Below the pieces are notes generated by a model. The model worked only from the letters and a program-made list of their open reading frames with translations, searched no databases and was not told the origin of the DNA. The position numbers were made by a program, and so were the translations under genes. From Clostridia bacterium (GTDB lineage: Bacteria; Bacillota; Clostridia; Christensenellales; Aristaeellaceae), in the NCBI GenBank assembly GCA_017410455.1, contig JAFQQT010000001.1, positions 1-64,000 of the forward strand: a DNA stretch of 64,000 nt. Reading direction: 5' to 3'. Below, piece by piece: positions 15,650 to 25,895 of this stretch (position 1 is its first letter; the number at the start of each line of letters is the position of its first letter).

Positions 15650-16558
15650 TCAGAAGCGCATGAACCAGGTGGAGACATAGCCCTCCACGCCGTCGACCAC
15701 GACCTTGCACCAGTCGGTGCCGTGCTCCAGCACGGTGATCTCGCTGCCAACGGGCAGGCGGGCGATGACGCCGCTGCGCAGGCTGGCGCCCTTGCGGAAG
15801 TTGACATAGGAGCCGCCGTTGACGTTGATGAGCGTGGCCTGCATGGGCTGAACGGGGTTCTGCTCGCCCGTGAGGGTCAGGTACTGCGCCATCATGTATC
15901 CGATGCGGCCATCGGCGGTCTGCACCTTGTGCCATTCCTGGCCGCGCTCCAGCACCGTCACCACAGCGCCGTTGCGGTAGTAGCTGAGCACCTTCGCATC
16001 CAGGGAGGGCTGCTGGCGGAGGTTGAGCACCTGGGTATCGCGGGGATTGGTGACGATGGCCTTCGTGCCGGTCACGGCGCTGCTGCCGCTGAAGGACAGG
16101 TACTGGGTGGCCATGAAGCCCTCCACGCCGTCCACCGCCACGCGGCACCAGTTGCTGCCCTTCTGGGTGACGGTCACGGTGCTGCCGTTCTTCACCGAGG
16201 TGATGATGGCGCCATCCATGCCCGGCTCTTCGCGCACGTTCAGGCCGATGCCGCTGTTGGTGCGCACCGTGGCGGTCTGCTGGGACAGATCGCCCGTCAG
16301 GAACCTGGACATCATGTAGCCGGACAGGCCGTTCACCTCGACCTCGTACCAGTCGCCGTGATAGCCGGTCACTTCCACCAGTGTGCCGGTGGGAAACTGG
16401 CCCAGCACCTTCGAGGCGATGGACGGGGTCTCGCGCAGGTTCAGCGCGCCGCCCTTGACCAGCGCGCTGTCGGACGCGGCCAGCGCGCCCGTGGTCGTCA
16501 GGGCCAGCGCCGCCGCAGCGGTCAGGCTGGCAAGCTTCTTCAGGGAATTGTGTTTCAT
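15650..16558 (-). CDS. secreted protein with four bacterial SH3 (SH3b) repeats
   Basis: 302 residues. A signal peptide (residues 1 to about 28, ending TGALAAS) is followed by four repeats of the SH3_3 type, each with LNLRETPS/LNVREEPG/LNLRQQPS/VNFRKGAS, a G-x-x-V-V/T core and W(Y/C/H)(E/R/K)V followed by G(Y/F)M or GYV. SH3b repeats usually bind peptidoglycan or wall peptides. No catalytic domain is attached, so it may be a wall-binding or scaffolding protein. AAAGGAGG lies 9 nt before the ATG. Single gene with its own terminator. Confidence 0.85.
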   Translation of the reverse strand: MKHNSLKKLASLTAAAALALTTTGALAASDSALVKGGALNLRETPSIASKVLGQFPTGTLVEVTGYHGDWYEVEVNGLSGYMMSRFLTGDLSQQTATVRTNSGIGLNVREEPGMDGAIITSVKNGSTVTVTQKGSNWCRVAVDGVEGFMATQYLSFSGSSAVTGTKAIVTNPRDTQVLNLRQQPSLDAKVLSYYRNGAVVTVLERGQEWHKVQTADGRIGYMMAQYLTLTGEQNPVQPMQATLINVNGGSYVNFRKGASLRSGVIARLPVGSEITVLEHGTDWCKVVVDGVEGYVSTWFMRF

Positions 16559-16805
16559 CGGGGATATCCTCCTTTGCGGTTGCGGAGCGCGTTTGCCCCG
16601 CGCTCTCGTCCATCATAACGGCGCAGGCAGGGCGGTGCATCCGCCTTGGAGGCGGTAACATATGGAAGAAAAAGCGGCGCAAAGCGGCCTTTTCCACATG
16701 CTGGAAGAACCGGGCCCGGCAGGCTGCAATTCTCCGCATGGGCGGATGAAGGAATTTCCAGTGTGTGCGCCGACTGAAATTTACAGTTCGTCACCTGAAA
16801 AACGC

Positions 16806-16834
16806 TGTACAATGCGGAGGTTTTCATGTAAAAT
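16806..16834 (+). promoter_or_regulatory. possible promoter for the 16886-22369 operon
   Basis: TGTACA (16806-16811), 17-nt spacer, TAAAAT (16829-16834), 52 nt before the first start codon. The rest of the 16559-16885 gap holds no gene that I can support. Confidence 0.4.
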
Positions 16835-16885
16835 AAGATTGGTTGACTCTGTCAATCTTCTGGACATGAAAAAGGAGTGAAGCTT

Positions 16886-18070
16886 ATGAAGATGAAGACT
16901 CTGCTGGTACTGCTGGCAGCGCTGTTCCTGCTGGGGAACATGGCCTTTGCGGAGGAAACGGAGGCGGACACGCTGCTGCTGCCGGAGCTGACGGAGTGGG
17001 CGGCGCGCTATCAGGCCCGTGCGCTGGAGGCAGAGCCGCTCAACGATCCGGCGGCGAGCCTGACCAGCGACGGTTATGAATTCATCTATGAGTTTGCGAC
17101 CCTCTATGCGGATCGTCCCGTGATGGACGAGAAGACGGTGGTGTATGCTGTGGTGGTGACCTCCCCTGAGGAGGAAGGCCCTCGCGGCGTGAAGGTGGAC
17201 GACGCCCTTGCCACGGCAATGGCGGCCTTCTACAACGAAAACCCCGACCTGCGCGGCAGCCGCGACAACGCCGTCATCTATGTGATCGACCTGCTGCCCG
17301 AAAGCCTGCAGTGGGCTGAGGTCCAGCGCGATGGCCAGCGGGTGCAGACGGTGCAGTATGCCGTGCATGACCGCCTTTCCGATGGAGGCGATGGCTACAC
17401 CGACGCCGGGCTGATCTTCACCATGCAGGATGGCACGGTCAGCGCCATCCGCGTCTACGGCCTGTCGGGCGGGATCACCTTCGACGAGACCTACGCCCTG
17501 CGGGATCGCATGCAGGTGGCGGCGCTGGCGGATGGGTATCAGCAGGTGCCCATGAGCTATGACGGCGCGTCGCTGGAAAAGTTCGGCGCGGCAGACCTGC
17601 TCTTTGCCGGCATGGACTTCACCACCCTGACCCCCGACTATGTGGCCATGCGCATGGGCGAGCCCATCACGGATGAGTGGGTGCAGGATGAGGATGCCTC
17701 CATCCGCACGATGACCTATGCCTCCTGCGAGCTGACCTTCACCTGCGATGCGGAGGGCAACAACCCCCGGATTTACATGTTCCTCATCACCGACGCGGGC
17801 ATGGATGGCCCCCGTGCGGTCTGCGTGGGCAACACCTTCCCGGAGGTGTTCAACCGCTTCCGCAATGGCGAGGGCGAGTTTGACGGCGTGAGCCGGGAGA
17901 TCCTCTATGGCAGCGAAGCGTCCGGCGAGTTCGGCGTGGCGGATTATGGTTCCGACGCCTCCGTTACCCTGCGCTATGGCCTGGTGCTGGAGGATGGCAG
18001 CCGCGTGGTGCTGCACATGACCTTCACGGAAATGGTGCTGATGGAGATCATGGTGTACATGGCTCAGTAA
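16886..18070 (+). CDS. secreted protein of unknown function
   Basis: 394 residues with a signal peptide (MKMKTLLVLLAALFLLGNMAFAEE, cleaved near residue 21). I recognise no domain. The mature part is acidic, alanine-rich and looks globular, with a few cysteines (ASCELTFTC, AVCVG). AAAGGAG is 8 nt before ATG 16886; a GTG at 16877 overlaps that ribosome binding site and is less likely. The next gene begins 21 nt after the stop, so the two form an operon; the partner is a membrane-anchored repeat protein, which suggests a joint role at the cell envelope. Confidence 0.7.
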   Translation: MKMKTLLVLLAALFLLGNMAFAEETEADTLLLPELTEWAARYQARALEAEPLNDPAASLTSDGYEFIYEFATLYADRPVMDEKTVVYAVVVTSPEEEGPRGVKVDDALATAMAAFYNENPDLRGSRDNAVIYVIDLLPESLQWAEVQRDGQRVQTVQYAVHDRLSDGGDGYTDAGLIFTMQDGTVSAIRVYGLSGGITFDETYALRDRMQVAALADGYQQVPMSYDGASLEKFGAADLLFAGMDFTTLTPDYVAMRMGEPITDEWVQDEDASIRTMTYASCELTFTCDAEGNNPRIYMFLITDAGMDGPRAVCVGNTFPEVFNRFRNGEGEFDGVSREILYGSEASGEFGVADYGSDASVTLRYGLVLEDGSRVVLHMTFTEMVLMEIMVYMAQ

Positions 18071-18091
18071 TGGTTCTGAAGGAGCACGATG

Positions 18092-21000
18092 ATGAAGATT
18101 GATCTGACCTGCCCGGTGGAGGCATGGCGGGTTACATTGCCTGAGGGCGCACGGAAAACGGCGGAAGCGACGCTGTTCAACCTGTCGGACATGCAGGTTT
18201 CCTCGGTGGAACTGCAGCTGCGTCTCCTGGATGAAGCGGGCGGGGAAGCGAGCCTGATCACCCACAGGGGCAGGATGCTCAATGGCGTGCCCGGGCGGAC
18301 ATTCCGCATGGAGGTGCCCCTGGATACGGTGGCGGATGCGGCGGGGTATGAGGTCTTTGTCAACCGGGTGTGGTTCGATAATGGCGCTGTGTGGCGGCAT
18401 GAAAAGGAGAACCTGACGGAGTACGAGCCCAACAACCTGCGCCGCTCCCCCCAGCTGTCGCAGCTGCGCGCCATTGCGGGCGCAGCGGCCAGCGGCTATC
18501 CCGTGCGGCGGGATGGGTTGTGGCTGTGCGTCTGCGGCCGCCCCAACCGGGACAATGTGACCACCTGCATGCGCTGCCATCAGGATCGAGAAATGGTATT
18601 CCGCCGCTTCAGCCGTGAGGCCATCGAGGAGGCGGCGCAGACCCGCGAGCGCGAGCTGGACGAGATCCGCCGCCGTGCGCTGGAGGGCTCTTCCCGCGGG
18701 CAGAATGACGGGGATGATTATGTCCACCGCCGCCGCCCGAAGAAGCGCCGCTGGGTGCTTTGGGTGCTGGTGATCCTGCTGCTGCTGGCCGGTGCGGGCG
18801 CGGCGGCGTATTTCGGGCTGCCGGCGCTGCAGTATCGCTGGGCAGAACAGGCGCTGCTGGCGCAGGATTATCAGGCGGCGGAGGATGGCTTTGCCAGCCT
18901 GGCGGACTACGGCTACCGCGATGCGGCGCAGCGTGCACAGCAGAGCCGCTATCAGGCCGCGCAGGCGACCCTGGCGCAGGCCGACGCAACGGAGGAGGCA
19001 CTGCTGGCCGCCCGCGAGGTGTTCGCATCCCTTGGCGGATATGAGGACAGCGGGGAGGCCGTGCTGCGCTGCGACTGGCGTCTGGCGGAAATGCGCCTGT
19101 CTGCCGGTCAGTTGAGTGAGGCGGAAACCCTCTACAGCAGCCTCGGGGACTACGGGGACGCGCCCCAGCGCCTCGAGGAGATCGCCTACATCCGCGCCTG
19201 CGAGCTGCTGGAAAACGAGCAGTGGGAGGCGGCACGTGCGGCATTTGCCGACCTGGGCGACTACCGGGACAGCGCATCGCTGCGCCTGGATACCTGGTAT
19301 CTGCCCGGCAAGGCCGCCATGGAATCCGGAGATACTGAGACCGGTCTGGCGCTGCTGGCACAGGCGTCCGGCCACCGCGATGCGGACGATCTGGTGCGCG
19401 CGTACCATTATGACAGAGGCACGGCCCTCCGCGCGGAAGGGCGGATCGAGGAGGCGGCAGACGCCTTCAGCCTCGCCAGCGGCTATCTGGATGCGGCGGA
19501 TCAGGCCAACGAGTGCTTCTACGGGCCGGCCAGCCTGGCCATGGAGGTGCTGGATTACCCCCGCGCGGCGGAGCTCTTTGCCCGCATTCCCGGATACCGC
19601 GACGCTGACGAACAGTGGCGGCTGGCCACTTATGAAACGGCGAAGATCCACATGCAGCAGATGCGCTATCCCAGCGCGGCCGCGCTGCTGGCGCAGCTGC
19701 CTGCCGACTATGCGGATGCGGCGTCCCTGCTGCTGGACTGCACCTATTACCCGGCGCTGAACGCCTATACCCGCCGGGATTACGAGGAAGCCATCGCGGG
19801 CTTCAGCGCCATCCCCAATCACCGGGACAGCGCGGAGATGATCTCCCGCTGCCGCTACGACTGGGCGGCGAAGCTGCGCGAGAACGGCGAGTTCGATGCT
19901 GCAGCGGAGATGTACGCTGCCATCGATGGCTATGGCGATGCGGCGGAATGCCTGCAGGCCACACGCTACGAGCAGGCCGCCATGCTGGCGGGCATGTCCG
20001 GCGAAACGCCTGCCGAAACCCTGGCCAATCTAGACAGGGCGATTGCCATCTACAACGGGCTGGGCGCGTATGCGGATGCTGCGGCGCAGGCACAGGCGGT
20101 CAGCTACGCCTGCGCGGAGCACTTCCTTGCCCAGGGCGACAATGCCACTGCCCGGGCCGCCTTTGCAGCCCTGGGGGACTACAGCGACAGCGCAACCCGC
20201 GTGCAGGCCTGCGATTATGCGGCTGCTCAGGCGCTGGCTGACGCAGGCGATCCCGAGGCAGCGGCTGCAGCCTTCGAGGCGCTGGGGGATTACAGCGACA
20301 GCGCCGACCGCGCCCATGAGCAGCGCTACGCCATTGCGGAATCCATCGCGGCAACCGGCGATGTGGATGGCGCGATTGCGGCCTTCAGCACCCTGGGTGA
20401 GTACGAGGACAGCGAGAGCCGTGTGTTGCAGCTGCGCTACACGGCAGCGGCAGGTCTTGCAGAGTCCGGTGAAACGGCAGTGGCCATCGCAGCCTTCGAG
20501 GCGCTGGGCGAATACAGCGACAGCGCCGACCGTGCCCTGCAGCTGAAGTATGCAGAAGCGGAAGCCCTCGCGCTGGCGGATGCAGATGCGGCCATCGCGG
20601 CCTTCGAGGCACTGGGCGAATACAGCGACAGCGCGGAACGCGCGCTGCAGCTGCGTTACGCAGAAGCGGAAGCCCTCGCGCTGGCGGATGCAGAAGCGGC
20701 CATCGTGGCTTTCGAGGCACTGGGCGAATACGGCGACAGCGCGGAACGTGCGCTGCAGCTGAAGTATGCAGAAGCGGAAGCTCTCGCGCAGACGGATGCA
20801 GAAGCGGCCATCGTGGCTTTCGAGGCACTGGGTGAGTACAGCGACAGCGCAGAAAAAGCCCTGCAGCTGCGTTACGCAGAAGCAGAAGCCCTCGCGCAGA
20901 CGGATGCAGATGCAGCCATCGCAGCCTTCGAGGTACTGGGTGAGTACAGCGACAGCGCAGAAAAAGCCCTGCAGCTGCGTTACGCAGAAGCAGAAGCCCT

Positions 21001-22369
21001 CGCGCTGACGGACGCAGAAGCGGCCATCACAGCCTTCGAGGCCTTGGGGGAGTACAGTGACAGCGCAGATCGTGCGCTGCAGCTGCGTTACGCAGAAGCG
21101 GAAGCCCTCATCCCCACGGACTGGGAGGCGGCAGCAGCGGCCTTTGAGGCCCTGGAGGACTATGCCGACAGCGCGGCACGGGCTGCGGAGATCCGCTACG
21201 ATGCCGCACAGGCGCTGGCGACAAAGGGCCTGTGGCAGGATGCTGCAGCGGCCCTTGATTCGGGCAGCGAAGACTCGATCCTCAGCGACGATGCGGCGTC
21301 CCTGCGCTATCAGGCGGCGGAGCAGCTGCTGGAGGAAGGCGACTGGGAAGGCGCAGCGGCCATCATGGAGAGCCTGGGCGACTATGCCGACAGCGCCAGC
21401 CGCGCATACCAGATCCGCTATCATGCGGCAGAACAGACCTACGCTGCAGGCGACTGGCAGCAGGCGGTGGCCATCATGGAAAGCCTGGGCGACTATGCCG
21501 ACAGCGCTAACCGCGCATTGCAGATGCGCTACCAGACTGCGGCAAGCCTGGCCCTGAAGGGGGATCACCTGGCGGCAGCAGCCATCTACGACGTGCTGGG
21601 CGACTACGCTGACAGCGCGATGCTGGCGAAAAAGGCCCGCTACGACGGCGCCTGTGCGCTGGTGGAAGCGGATGACTTCGACGGCGCCATCGCCCTGTTC
21701 ACGCAGCTGGGCGGGTACAGCGACAGCGCAGCGCAGATCACCGCGACGGAGTACGCGCGGGCGGAACACGCGGAGGAATCGGGCGATTACCTGCAGGCGG
21801 CGCGGCTCTATGCTGCATTGGGAACCTACAGCGACGCCCCGCAGCGGGTGGAGGCCATGTACGACCTGTATTACGGCCCGCTGATGAACCCGGTCAACCT
21901 GGCCTACAACGAGCAGCGCTACACTGACGCCATTGCCATGCTGGAGACCCTCGACCTGACGCAGGTGCCCGAGCGCTACAAGGATATGCTGGGCGTCTAC
22001 AAGGAGAGCTGCTACCGGCAGGGCGATGCACTGCTGGAGGCGGGACGGCCTTACGAGGCGCTGGCGTATTACAAGCGCATCCCCGGCTACAAGATGGTGG
22101 ACAGCCGCCTGCAGAAGGGCTGGTACCTGATCCTTGGCGAATGGACGGACCTGCAGGGCAACCTCTACGTCTTCCGGGAGGATGGCACCTGCAGCCTCAA
22201 TGGCGAGGAGCTCCACTTCACCGTGGATGGCGACGCCATGTACACTGGCGACAATCCGGATCTGCTGGCCGAGACCCACCGGCTCACCGGCGTCAACCGC
22301 GAGCACGCATGGCTCTACGACAAGCGCACCGGCACGGAGATCACCATCTACCTCACCCGCGTGAAGTGA
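18092..22369 (+). CDS. giant membrane-anchored TPR-like repeat protein with zinc ribbon
   Basis: 1,425 residues. The N-terminal 140 residues look like a beta-rich domain; a zinc ribbon follows (C146, C148, C159, C162), then a charged linker rich in R and E, then one transmembrane helix (about 221-243). The rest is about 30 helical repeats of 30-37 residues with the pattern AAIAAFEALGEYSDSAERA, related to tetratricopeptide repeats. The end (from about residue 1340) is a small non-repeat domain. With an N-in topology the repeats would be outside. ATG 18092 has AAGGAG 7 nt upstream; ATG 18089 is possible. The middle repeats are almost identical in DNA. Function unknown. Confidence 0.8.
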   Translation: MKIDLTCPVEAWRVTLPEGARKTAEATLFNLSDMQVSSVELQLRLLDEAGGEASLITHRGRMLNGVPGRTFRMEVPLDTVADAAGYEVFVNRVWFDNGAVWRHEKENLTEYEPNNLRRSPQLSQLRAIAGAAASGYPVRRDGLWLCVCGRPNRDNVTTCMRCHQDREMVFRRFSREAIEEAAQTRERELDEIRRRALEGSSRGQNDGDDYVHRRRPKKRRWVLWVLVILLLLAGAGAAAYFGLPALQYRWAEQALLAQDYQAAEDGFASLADYGYRDAAQRAQQSRYQAAQATLAQADATEEALLAAREVFASLGGYEDSGEAVLRCDWRLAEMRLSAGQLSEAETLYSSLGDYGDAPQRLEEIAYIRACELLENEQWEAARAAFADLGDYRDSASLRLDTWYLPGKAAMESGDTETGLALLAQASGHRDADDLVRAYHYDRGTALRAEGRIEEAADAFSLASGYLDAADQANECFYGPASLAMEVLDYPRAAELFARIPGYRDADEQWRLATYETAKIHMQQMRYPSAAALLAQLPADYADAASLLLDCTYYPALNAYTRRDYEEAIAGFSAIPNHRDSAEMISRCRYDWAAKLRENGEFDAAAEMYAAIDGYGDAAECLQATRYEQAAMLAGMSGETPAETLANLDRAIAIYNGLGAYADAAAQAQAVSYACAEHFLAQGDNATARAAFAALGDYSDSATRVQACDYAAAQALADAGDPEAAAAAFEALGDYSDSADRAHEQRYAIAESIAATGDVDGAIAAFSTLGEYEDSESRVLQLRYTAAAGLAESGETAVAIAAFEALGEYSDSADRALQLKYAEAEALALADADAAIAAFEALGEYSDSAERALQLRYAEAEALALADAEAAIVAFEALGEYGDSAERALQLKYAEAEALAQTDAEAAIVAFEALGEYSDSAEKALQLRYAEAEALAQTDADAAIAAFEVLGEYSDSAEKALQLRYAEAEALALTDAEAAITAFEALGEYSDSADRALQLRYAEAEALIPTDWEAAAAAFEALEDYADSAARAAEIRYDAAQALATKGLWQDAAAALDSGSEDSILSDDAASLRYQAAEQLLEEGDWEGAAAIMESLGDYADSASRAYQIRYHAAEQTYAAGDWQQAVAIMESLGDYADSANRALQMRYQTAASLALKGDHLAAAAIYDVLGDYADSAMLAKKARYDGACALVEADDFDGAIALFTQLGGYSDSAAQITATEYARAEHAEESGDYLQAARLYAALGTYSDAPQRVEAMYDLYYGPLMNPVNLAYNEQRYTDAIAMLETLDLTQVPERYKDMLGVYKESCYRQGDALLEAGRPYEALAYYKRIPGYKMVDSRLQKGWYLILGEWTDLQGNLYVFREDGTCSLNGEELHFTVDGDAMYTGDNPDLLAETHRLTGVNREHAWLYDKRTGTEITIYLTRVK
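20534..21181 (+). repeat. six near-identical 108-bp tandem repeats inside the repeat-protein gene
   Basis: Units start at 20534, 20642, 20750, 20858, 20966 and 21074, each opening with GC(C/G)CTGCAGCTG and encoding 36 residues such as ALQLRYAEAEAL. Flanking repeats (from 18850 on and after 21181) encode the same pattern but differ much more in DNA. This points to recent expansion or gene conversion, and to likely copy-number variation. Confidence 0.9.
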
Positions 22370-22402
22370 GCGGGAAGAATCAGCATCACCCCATACGTTG
22401 AG

Positions 22403-22446
22403 CGCAGGGCTGGCAGGCATTGAGCTTCCGGCCCTGCGTTTTTTGT
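22403..22446 (+). terminator. intrinsic terminator after the giant repeat protein
   Basis: CGCAGGGC pairs with GCCCTGCG around a 20-nt loop, followed by TTTTTTG. Confidence 0.75.
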
Positions 22447-22538
22447 CCTCCGGATCGCATACAGAAGGAGAATTTTCTCTGCCAGAGAATAGCTACAATA
22501 TGATTTATGGTAATCGTCATAGCAAAGGAGAAATCGGT

Positions 22539-25500
22539 ATGGATTACAGATTGCAATACGAAATCAAGGGCCGTCCCGTGCTGGAACAGGGCAGGCATGT
22601 GATCTATGGCGAAATCTGCGGCAGCATGGTGCACATCACCGGCGTGTATGCAGAGGATCCGGAAAACCTGGAGGAGGTCTGCATCCCGCAGATGATCGGC
22701 GGCTGCCTGGTGGCGAGCATCCAGGGTGATTTCTGCGGCAATGAGTGGGAAAAGTTCCGGATCGGGACGCTGCAGATCCCCGACAGCCTCTTCAGCGTCC
22801 AGTTCAAGCGGATGAAACCCCGGAAGCTGCTGCTGACGCAGACGGAAGCTGCCAGGTTGCGCCTGGTCAATGGCATCCTGCTGAGCGGGGATGGCACGGT
22901 TGCGCTGGATGCGGTGGAGGAAGACTGCAAGCGGTATGTTGTCCCCGAAGGCGTCCGGACGATTGCCAGCAACGCTTTTGCGAGCAGTCGCGCGCAGGAG
23001 ATCATCCTCCCGCAGAGCCTGCAGGAGATCGAAGAGTACGCCTTCATGTCGGCGAGGGTGAAGCATCTGGACGTCCCTGCGAGCGTGAAATGCATCGGGA
23101 AATACGCCTTTTCCAGGTCAGATCTGCAATCCGTGACGCTTCCGGAAGGGCTGGAAAAGATCGGACACCATGCCTTTGCAGGGAGTGATCTGAGGAGCGT
23201 GCGCTTTCCGGGCAGCCTCTGGTCCATCAGCCACAGCATGTGCTATGGCTGCCGGAAGCTCAGGCGGGTAGAGCTCATGCCGGGTGTGGAGGATATCGGT
23301 GACTGCGCATTCGAGGGGTGCTATGAACTGCAGGAGGTGATCCTGCCGGAGGGTCTGAAGTGGATCAATCAGCGTTCCTTCAGGGACTGCCGGAGTCTGG
23401 AGGAGATCCGTTTTCCGGAAGGGCTGAAGCGCATCGACACGGGCGCTTTTGAGAATTGCCGGACTCTGCTGGAGGTGGACCTGCCGGAGTCTGCACATGA
23501 TGTGTCGATGGAGGCCTTCTGGAATAGCCCCGTCGATGAATTCTCGTGGAATATGATGCCGGATGATTCTGGCAAGGATCTCTTCACCGATGTATTCGGG
23601 GGCGAGATCGTGCAGCGGCTGGAGACCGTGAGGATCTGGGCCCGCCAGGGAGAAGGCGGGATGGTCATCACTGGCGTGGTTTATGATAACTGGCGGGACG
23701 CGCGGGATCTGTACATCCCGGCTCAGATTGAGGGTCAGCCTGTGGTGGATATGGTCTGGGAGCATGTGCAGGGCGCTGGCACTGGCACGAAGGTCGAAAC
23801 GCTGCACCTGCCGGACTGCATCCCCCTGCGCGCCATTCCCGGGGAGATCCGCTATGTCCGCCTGGTGCTGGAGCCCACGGATCATCCGGCCCTGGTGGAG
23901 CGGGACGGCTGCATCCTCACGGCGGACGGGAAGATCCTGCTGGGCCCCGCGGACGCCAGGCGGATGAACTTCACTGTGCCCCAGGGGGTGGAGATCATCG
24001 CGGCGAACGCCTTCATGGAGACTGGCGCGCGCAAGGTGTACCTGCCCGAGGGCGTGCGGGAGATCGGCGATAAGGCGTTTGGCTACACGCCCCTGCGCCT
24101 GATCACCCTGCCCTCCTCGCTGCGCCGCATCGGCAACAGGGCGTTCGCATGGACGCGGCTGGATGAGCTGACCCTGCCTGAAGGGGTCAGGCAGCTGGGC
24201 GAATTCGCCTTTGAGAGCAGCCTGATCAGGAAACTGCATCTGCCTGACAGCCTGCGGGAGATCGGCACGGATATCCTGTTGGAATGCAGGCAGGTGGAGG
24301 ATGTGAGCCTGCCCGCCGGAATGACCCGGTTGCCGGAATACAGAAGCGACGATGCGGTACTGAACGGGCTTCTCGAAGATATGATCATTGCGGCGGATAC
24401 GGATGTGTACACCATCTACGCCACCGAATCGGAAGACGGCATGCGGATCGGCTATGTGCGGCCCAGGGGCGGCACGACCCTGCAGGAAGTGCGCGTACCC
24501 GACATGGTGAACTGCCGCCCGGTGGTAGCCATGGACCTCATCGAAGTGCCGGATATCCACATCGGCACGCTGTATGTGCCCGACAGCATCACCCGGATCG
24601 ACCTGCGCTGGACACAGATCATGGATGAGATGGTGCTCACCCCCAGCCAGCATCCGGCCAGCTGCATTGCGGACACCTTCCTGATGAGCCTTGACTGCCG
24701 GACGTTGCGGCAGCAGCTGGTGCGCAGGGCTGAAGACGTTGTGGTGCCCGAAGGCGTGGCTGTTATCTCCGATGGTGCGTTCAAGGACTGCGAGGTAATG
24801 CATATCGCACTGCCCCACGGGCTGAAATTCATCGGCAACGAAGCCTTCCGCAACACAAAGCTGCGGGAGTTCGTTGCGCCCCAGAACCTGCAGGAGGTGG
24901 GCCATCATGCCTTTGCGGACTGCAAGCATCTGTGGGAAGTGCAGACTGGCGCGAGTCTGCGGGAGATCCAGGATCATGCGTTTGAGAACTGCACCGGCCT
25001 TGACAGCGTGCAGATGAGCGAAGGACTGGAACGCATCGGGAACAGCGCCTTCTTCGGCTGCAGTGATCTGCATCAACTCTGTCTCCCCCGGACCCTGACC
25101 CGTCTGGGGGATCTGGCGCTGAAAAACACGGGACTGGAGGAGCTGTACATTCCCGCTTCACTGACGGGGATGGACCCGATGCAGTTCGGCGGAACGCGCC
25201 TGGTCTTTGACGATGCGCACCCGTACTACATCAGCCAGGGTGGCGCGGTCCTCAGCAAGGACGGAACCACGCTCCTTCACTGGACCCGCGGAACGGAAGC
25301 CATCGTGCCTGAGGGCGTGCGCATCATCAGCGACGCCGCCTTTGCCCACAGCAGGGATCTGGTGAGGGTGGTGCTGCCGGATGGGCTGCAGGAGATCAGC
25401 GATTATGCTTTCCTCAACTGCCGCCTGCTGGGGAGCATCACCATCCCGTCCGGCGTGAAGAGCCTGGGCGATGAATGCTTCAAAGGCTGCAGGAACCTGA

Positions 25501-25709
25501 CCCATGTGGAGTTGAACGAGGGCCTTGAAAGGCTCGGGGAAAAATGTTTCGAATCCTGCAGCCTGCAGCACCTGAAAGTGCCGCAGAGCGTGCGCTGCAT
25601 TGGGCCGGACGCGTTCAGGAACTGCCGGTATCTGACGGAACTGACGCTGCCCGGGCACCTGATCAGGCAGGAAAATGGCTGGTACCTCTCCAAGGAAAGT
25701 GATGAATGA
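22539..25709 (+). CDS. BspA-type leucine-rich repeat protein, large paralogue
   Basis: 1,056 residues made largely of BspA/LRR_5 repeats (IPxxVxxIGxxAFxxCxxLxxVxLPxxL). Three times the LRR run is preceded by a module with a GxHITGVY-like strand and a (V/L)xIPxxxxGxPVVxM strand: at the N-terminus, near residue 365 and near residue 615. Thus it looks like a tandem triplication of one module-plus-LRR unit. There is no signal peptide, membrane segment or wall-anchor motif, unlike classical surface BspA proteins. ATG 22539 has AAAGGAG 8 nt upstream; the reading frame extends to 22398 without a ribosome binding site. A shorter paralogue follows. Confidence 0.8.
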   Translation: MDYRLQYEIKGRPVLEQGRHVIYGEICGSMVHITGVYAEDPENLEEVCIPQMIGGCLVASIQGDFCGNEWEKFRIGTLQIPDSLFSVQFKRMKPRKLLLTQTEAARLRLVNGILLSGDGTVALDAVEEDCKRYVVPEGVRTIASNAFASSRAQEIILPQSLQEIEEYAFMSARVKHLDVPASVKCIGKYAFSRSDLQSVTLPEGLEKIGHHAFAGSDLRSVRFPGSLWSISHSMCYGCRKLRRVELMPGVEDIGDCAFEGCYELQEVILPEGLKWINQRSFRDCRSLEEIRFPEGLKRIDTGAFENCRTLLEVDLPESAHDVSMEAFWNSPVDEFSWNMMPDDSGKDLFTDVFGGEIVQRLETVRIWARQGEGGMVITGVVYDNWRDARDLYIPAQIEGQPVVDMVWEHVQGAGTGTKVETLHLPDCIPLRAIPGEIRYVRLVLEPTDHPALVERDGCILTADGKILLGPADARRMNFTVPQGVEIIAANAFMETGARKVYLPEGVREIGDKAFGYTPLRLITLPSSLRRIGNRAFAWTRLDELTLPEGVRQLGEFAFESSLIRKLHLPDSLREIGTDILLECRQVEDVSLPAGMTRLPEYRSDDAVLNGLLEDMIIAADTDVYTIYATESEDGMRIGYVRPRGGTTLQEVRVPDMVNCRPVVAMDLIEVPDIHIGTLYVPDSITRIDLRWTQIMDEMVLTPSQHPASCIADTFLMSLDCRTLRQQLVRRAEDVVVPEGVAVISDGAFKDCEVMHIALPHGLKFIGNEAFRNTKLREFVAPQNLQEVGHHAFADCKHLWEVQTGASLREIQDHAFENCTGLDSVQMSEGLERIGNSAFFGCSDLHQLCLPRTLTRLGDLALKNTGLEELYIPASLTGMDPMQFGGTRLVFDDAHPYYISQGGAVLSKDGTTLLHWTRGTEAIVPEGVRIISDAAFAHSRDLVRVVLPDGLQEISDYAFLNCRLLGSITIPSGVKSLGDECFKGCRNLTHVELNEGLERLGEKCFESCSLQHLKVPQSVRCIGPDAFRNCRYLTELTLPGHLIRQENGWYLSKESDE

Positions 25710-25895
25710 AAATGAGAAAACGTCCGGCTCCGGGCGTTGACAGCAGGGCTGGCGGATCGTGCTTGCCAGATTGCATCTTTACAACTTCATACACCGCAAT
25801 CATTTTCTTTACCAATGAGAGTATGAATGGATACCGAACATGATATAGAAGAGAATAACCCTACCCGGTCTGACAGATAAAAGGAGGCATGTACG

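Noticed and set aside
16781..19822. 1,013-residue minus-strand ORF
   Set aside because: Lies opposite the secreted protein and repeat protein genes; composition is His/Arg/Ala-rich, typical of antisense reading.
20534..21181. Tandem repeats considered as a CRISPR array
   Set aside because: Units are 108 bp without unique spacers and stay in the coding frame.
20030..22420. 796-residue minus-strand ORF with repeats
   Set aside because: Antisense of the 108-bp coding repeats; periodicity comes from the real gene.
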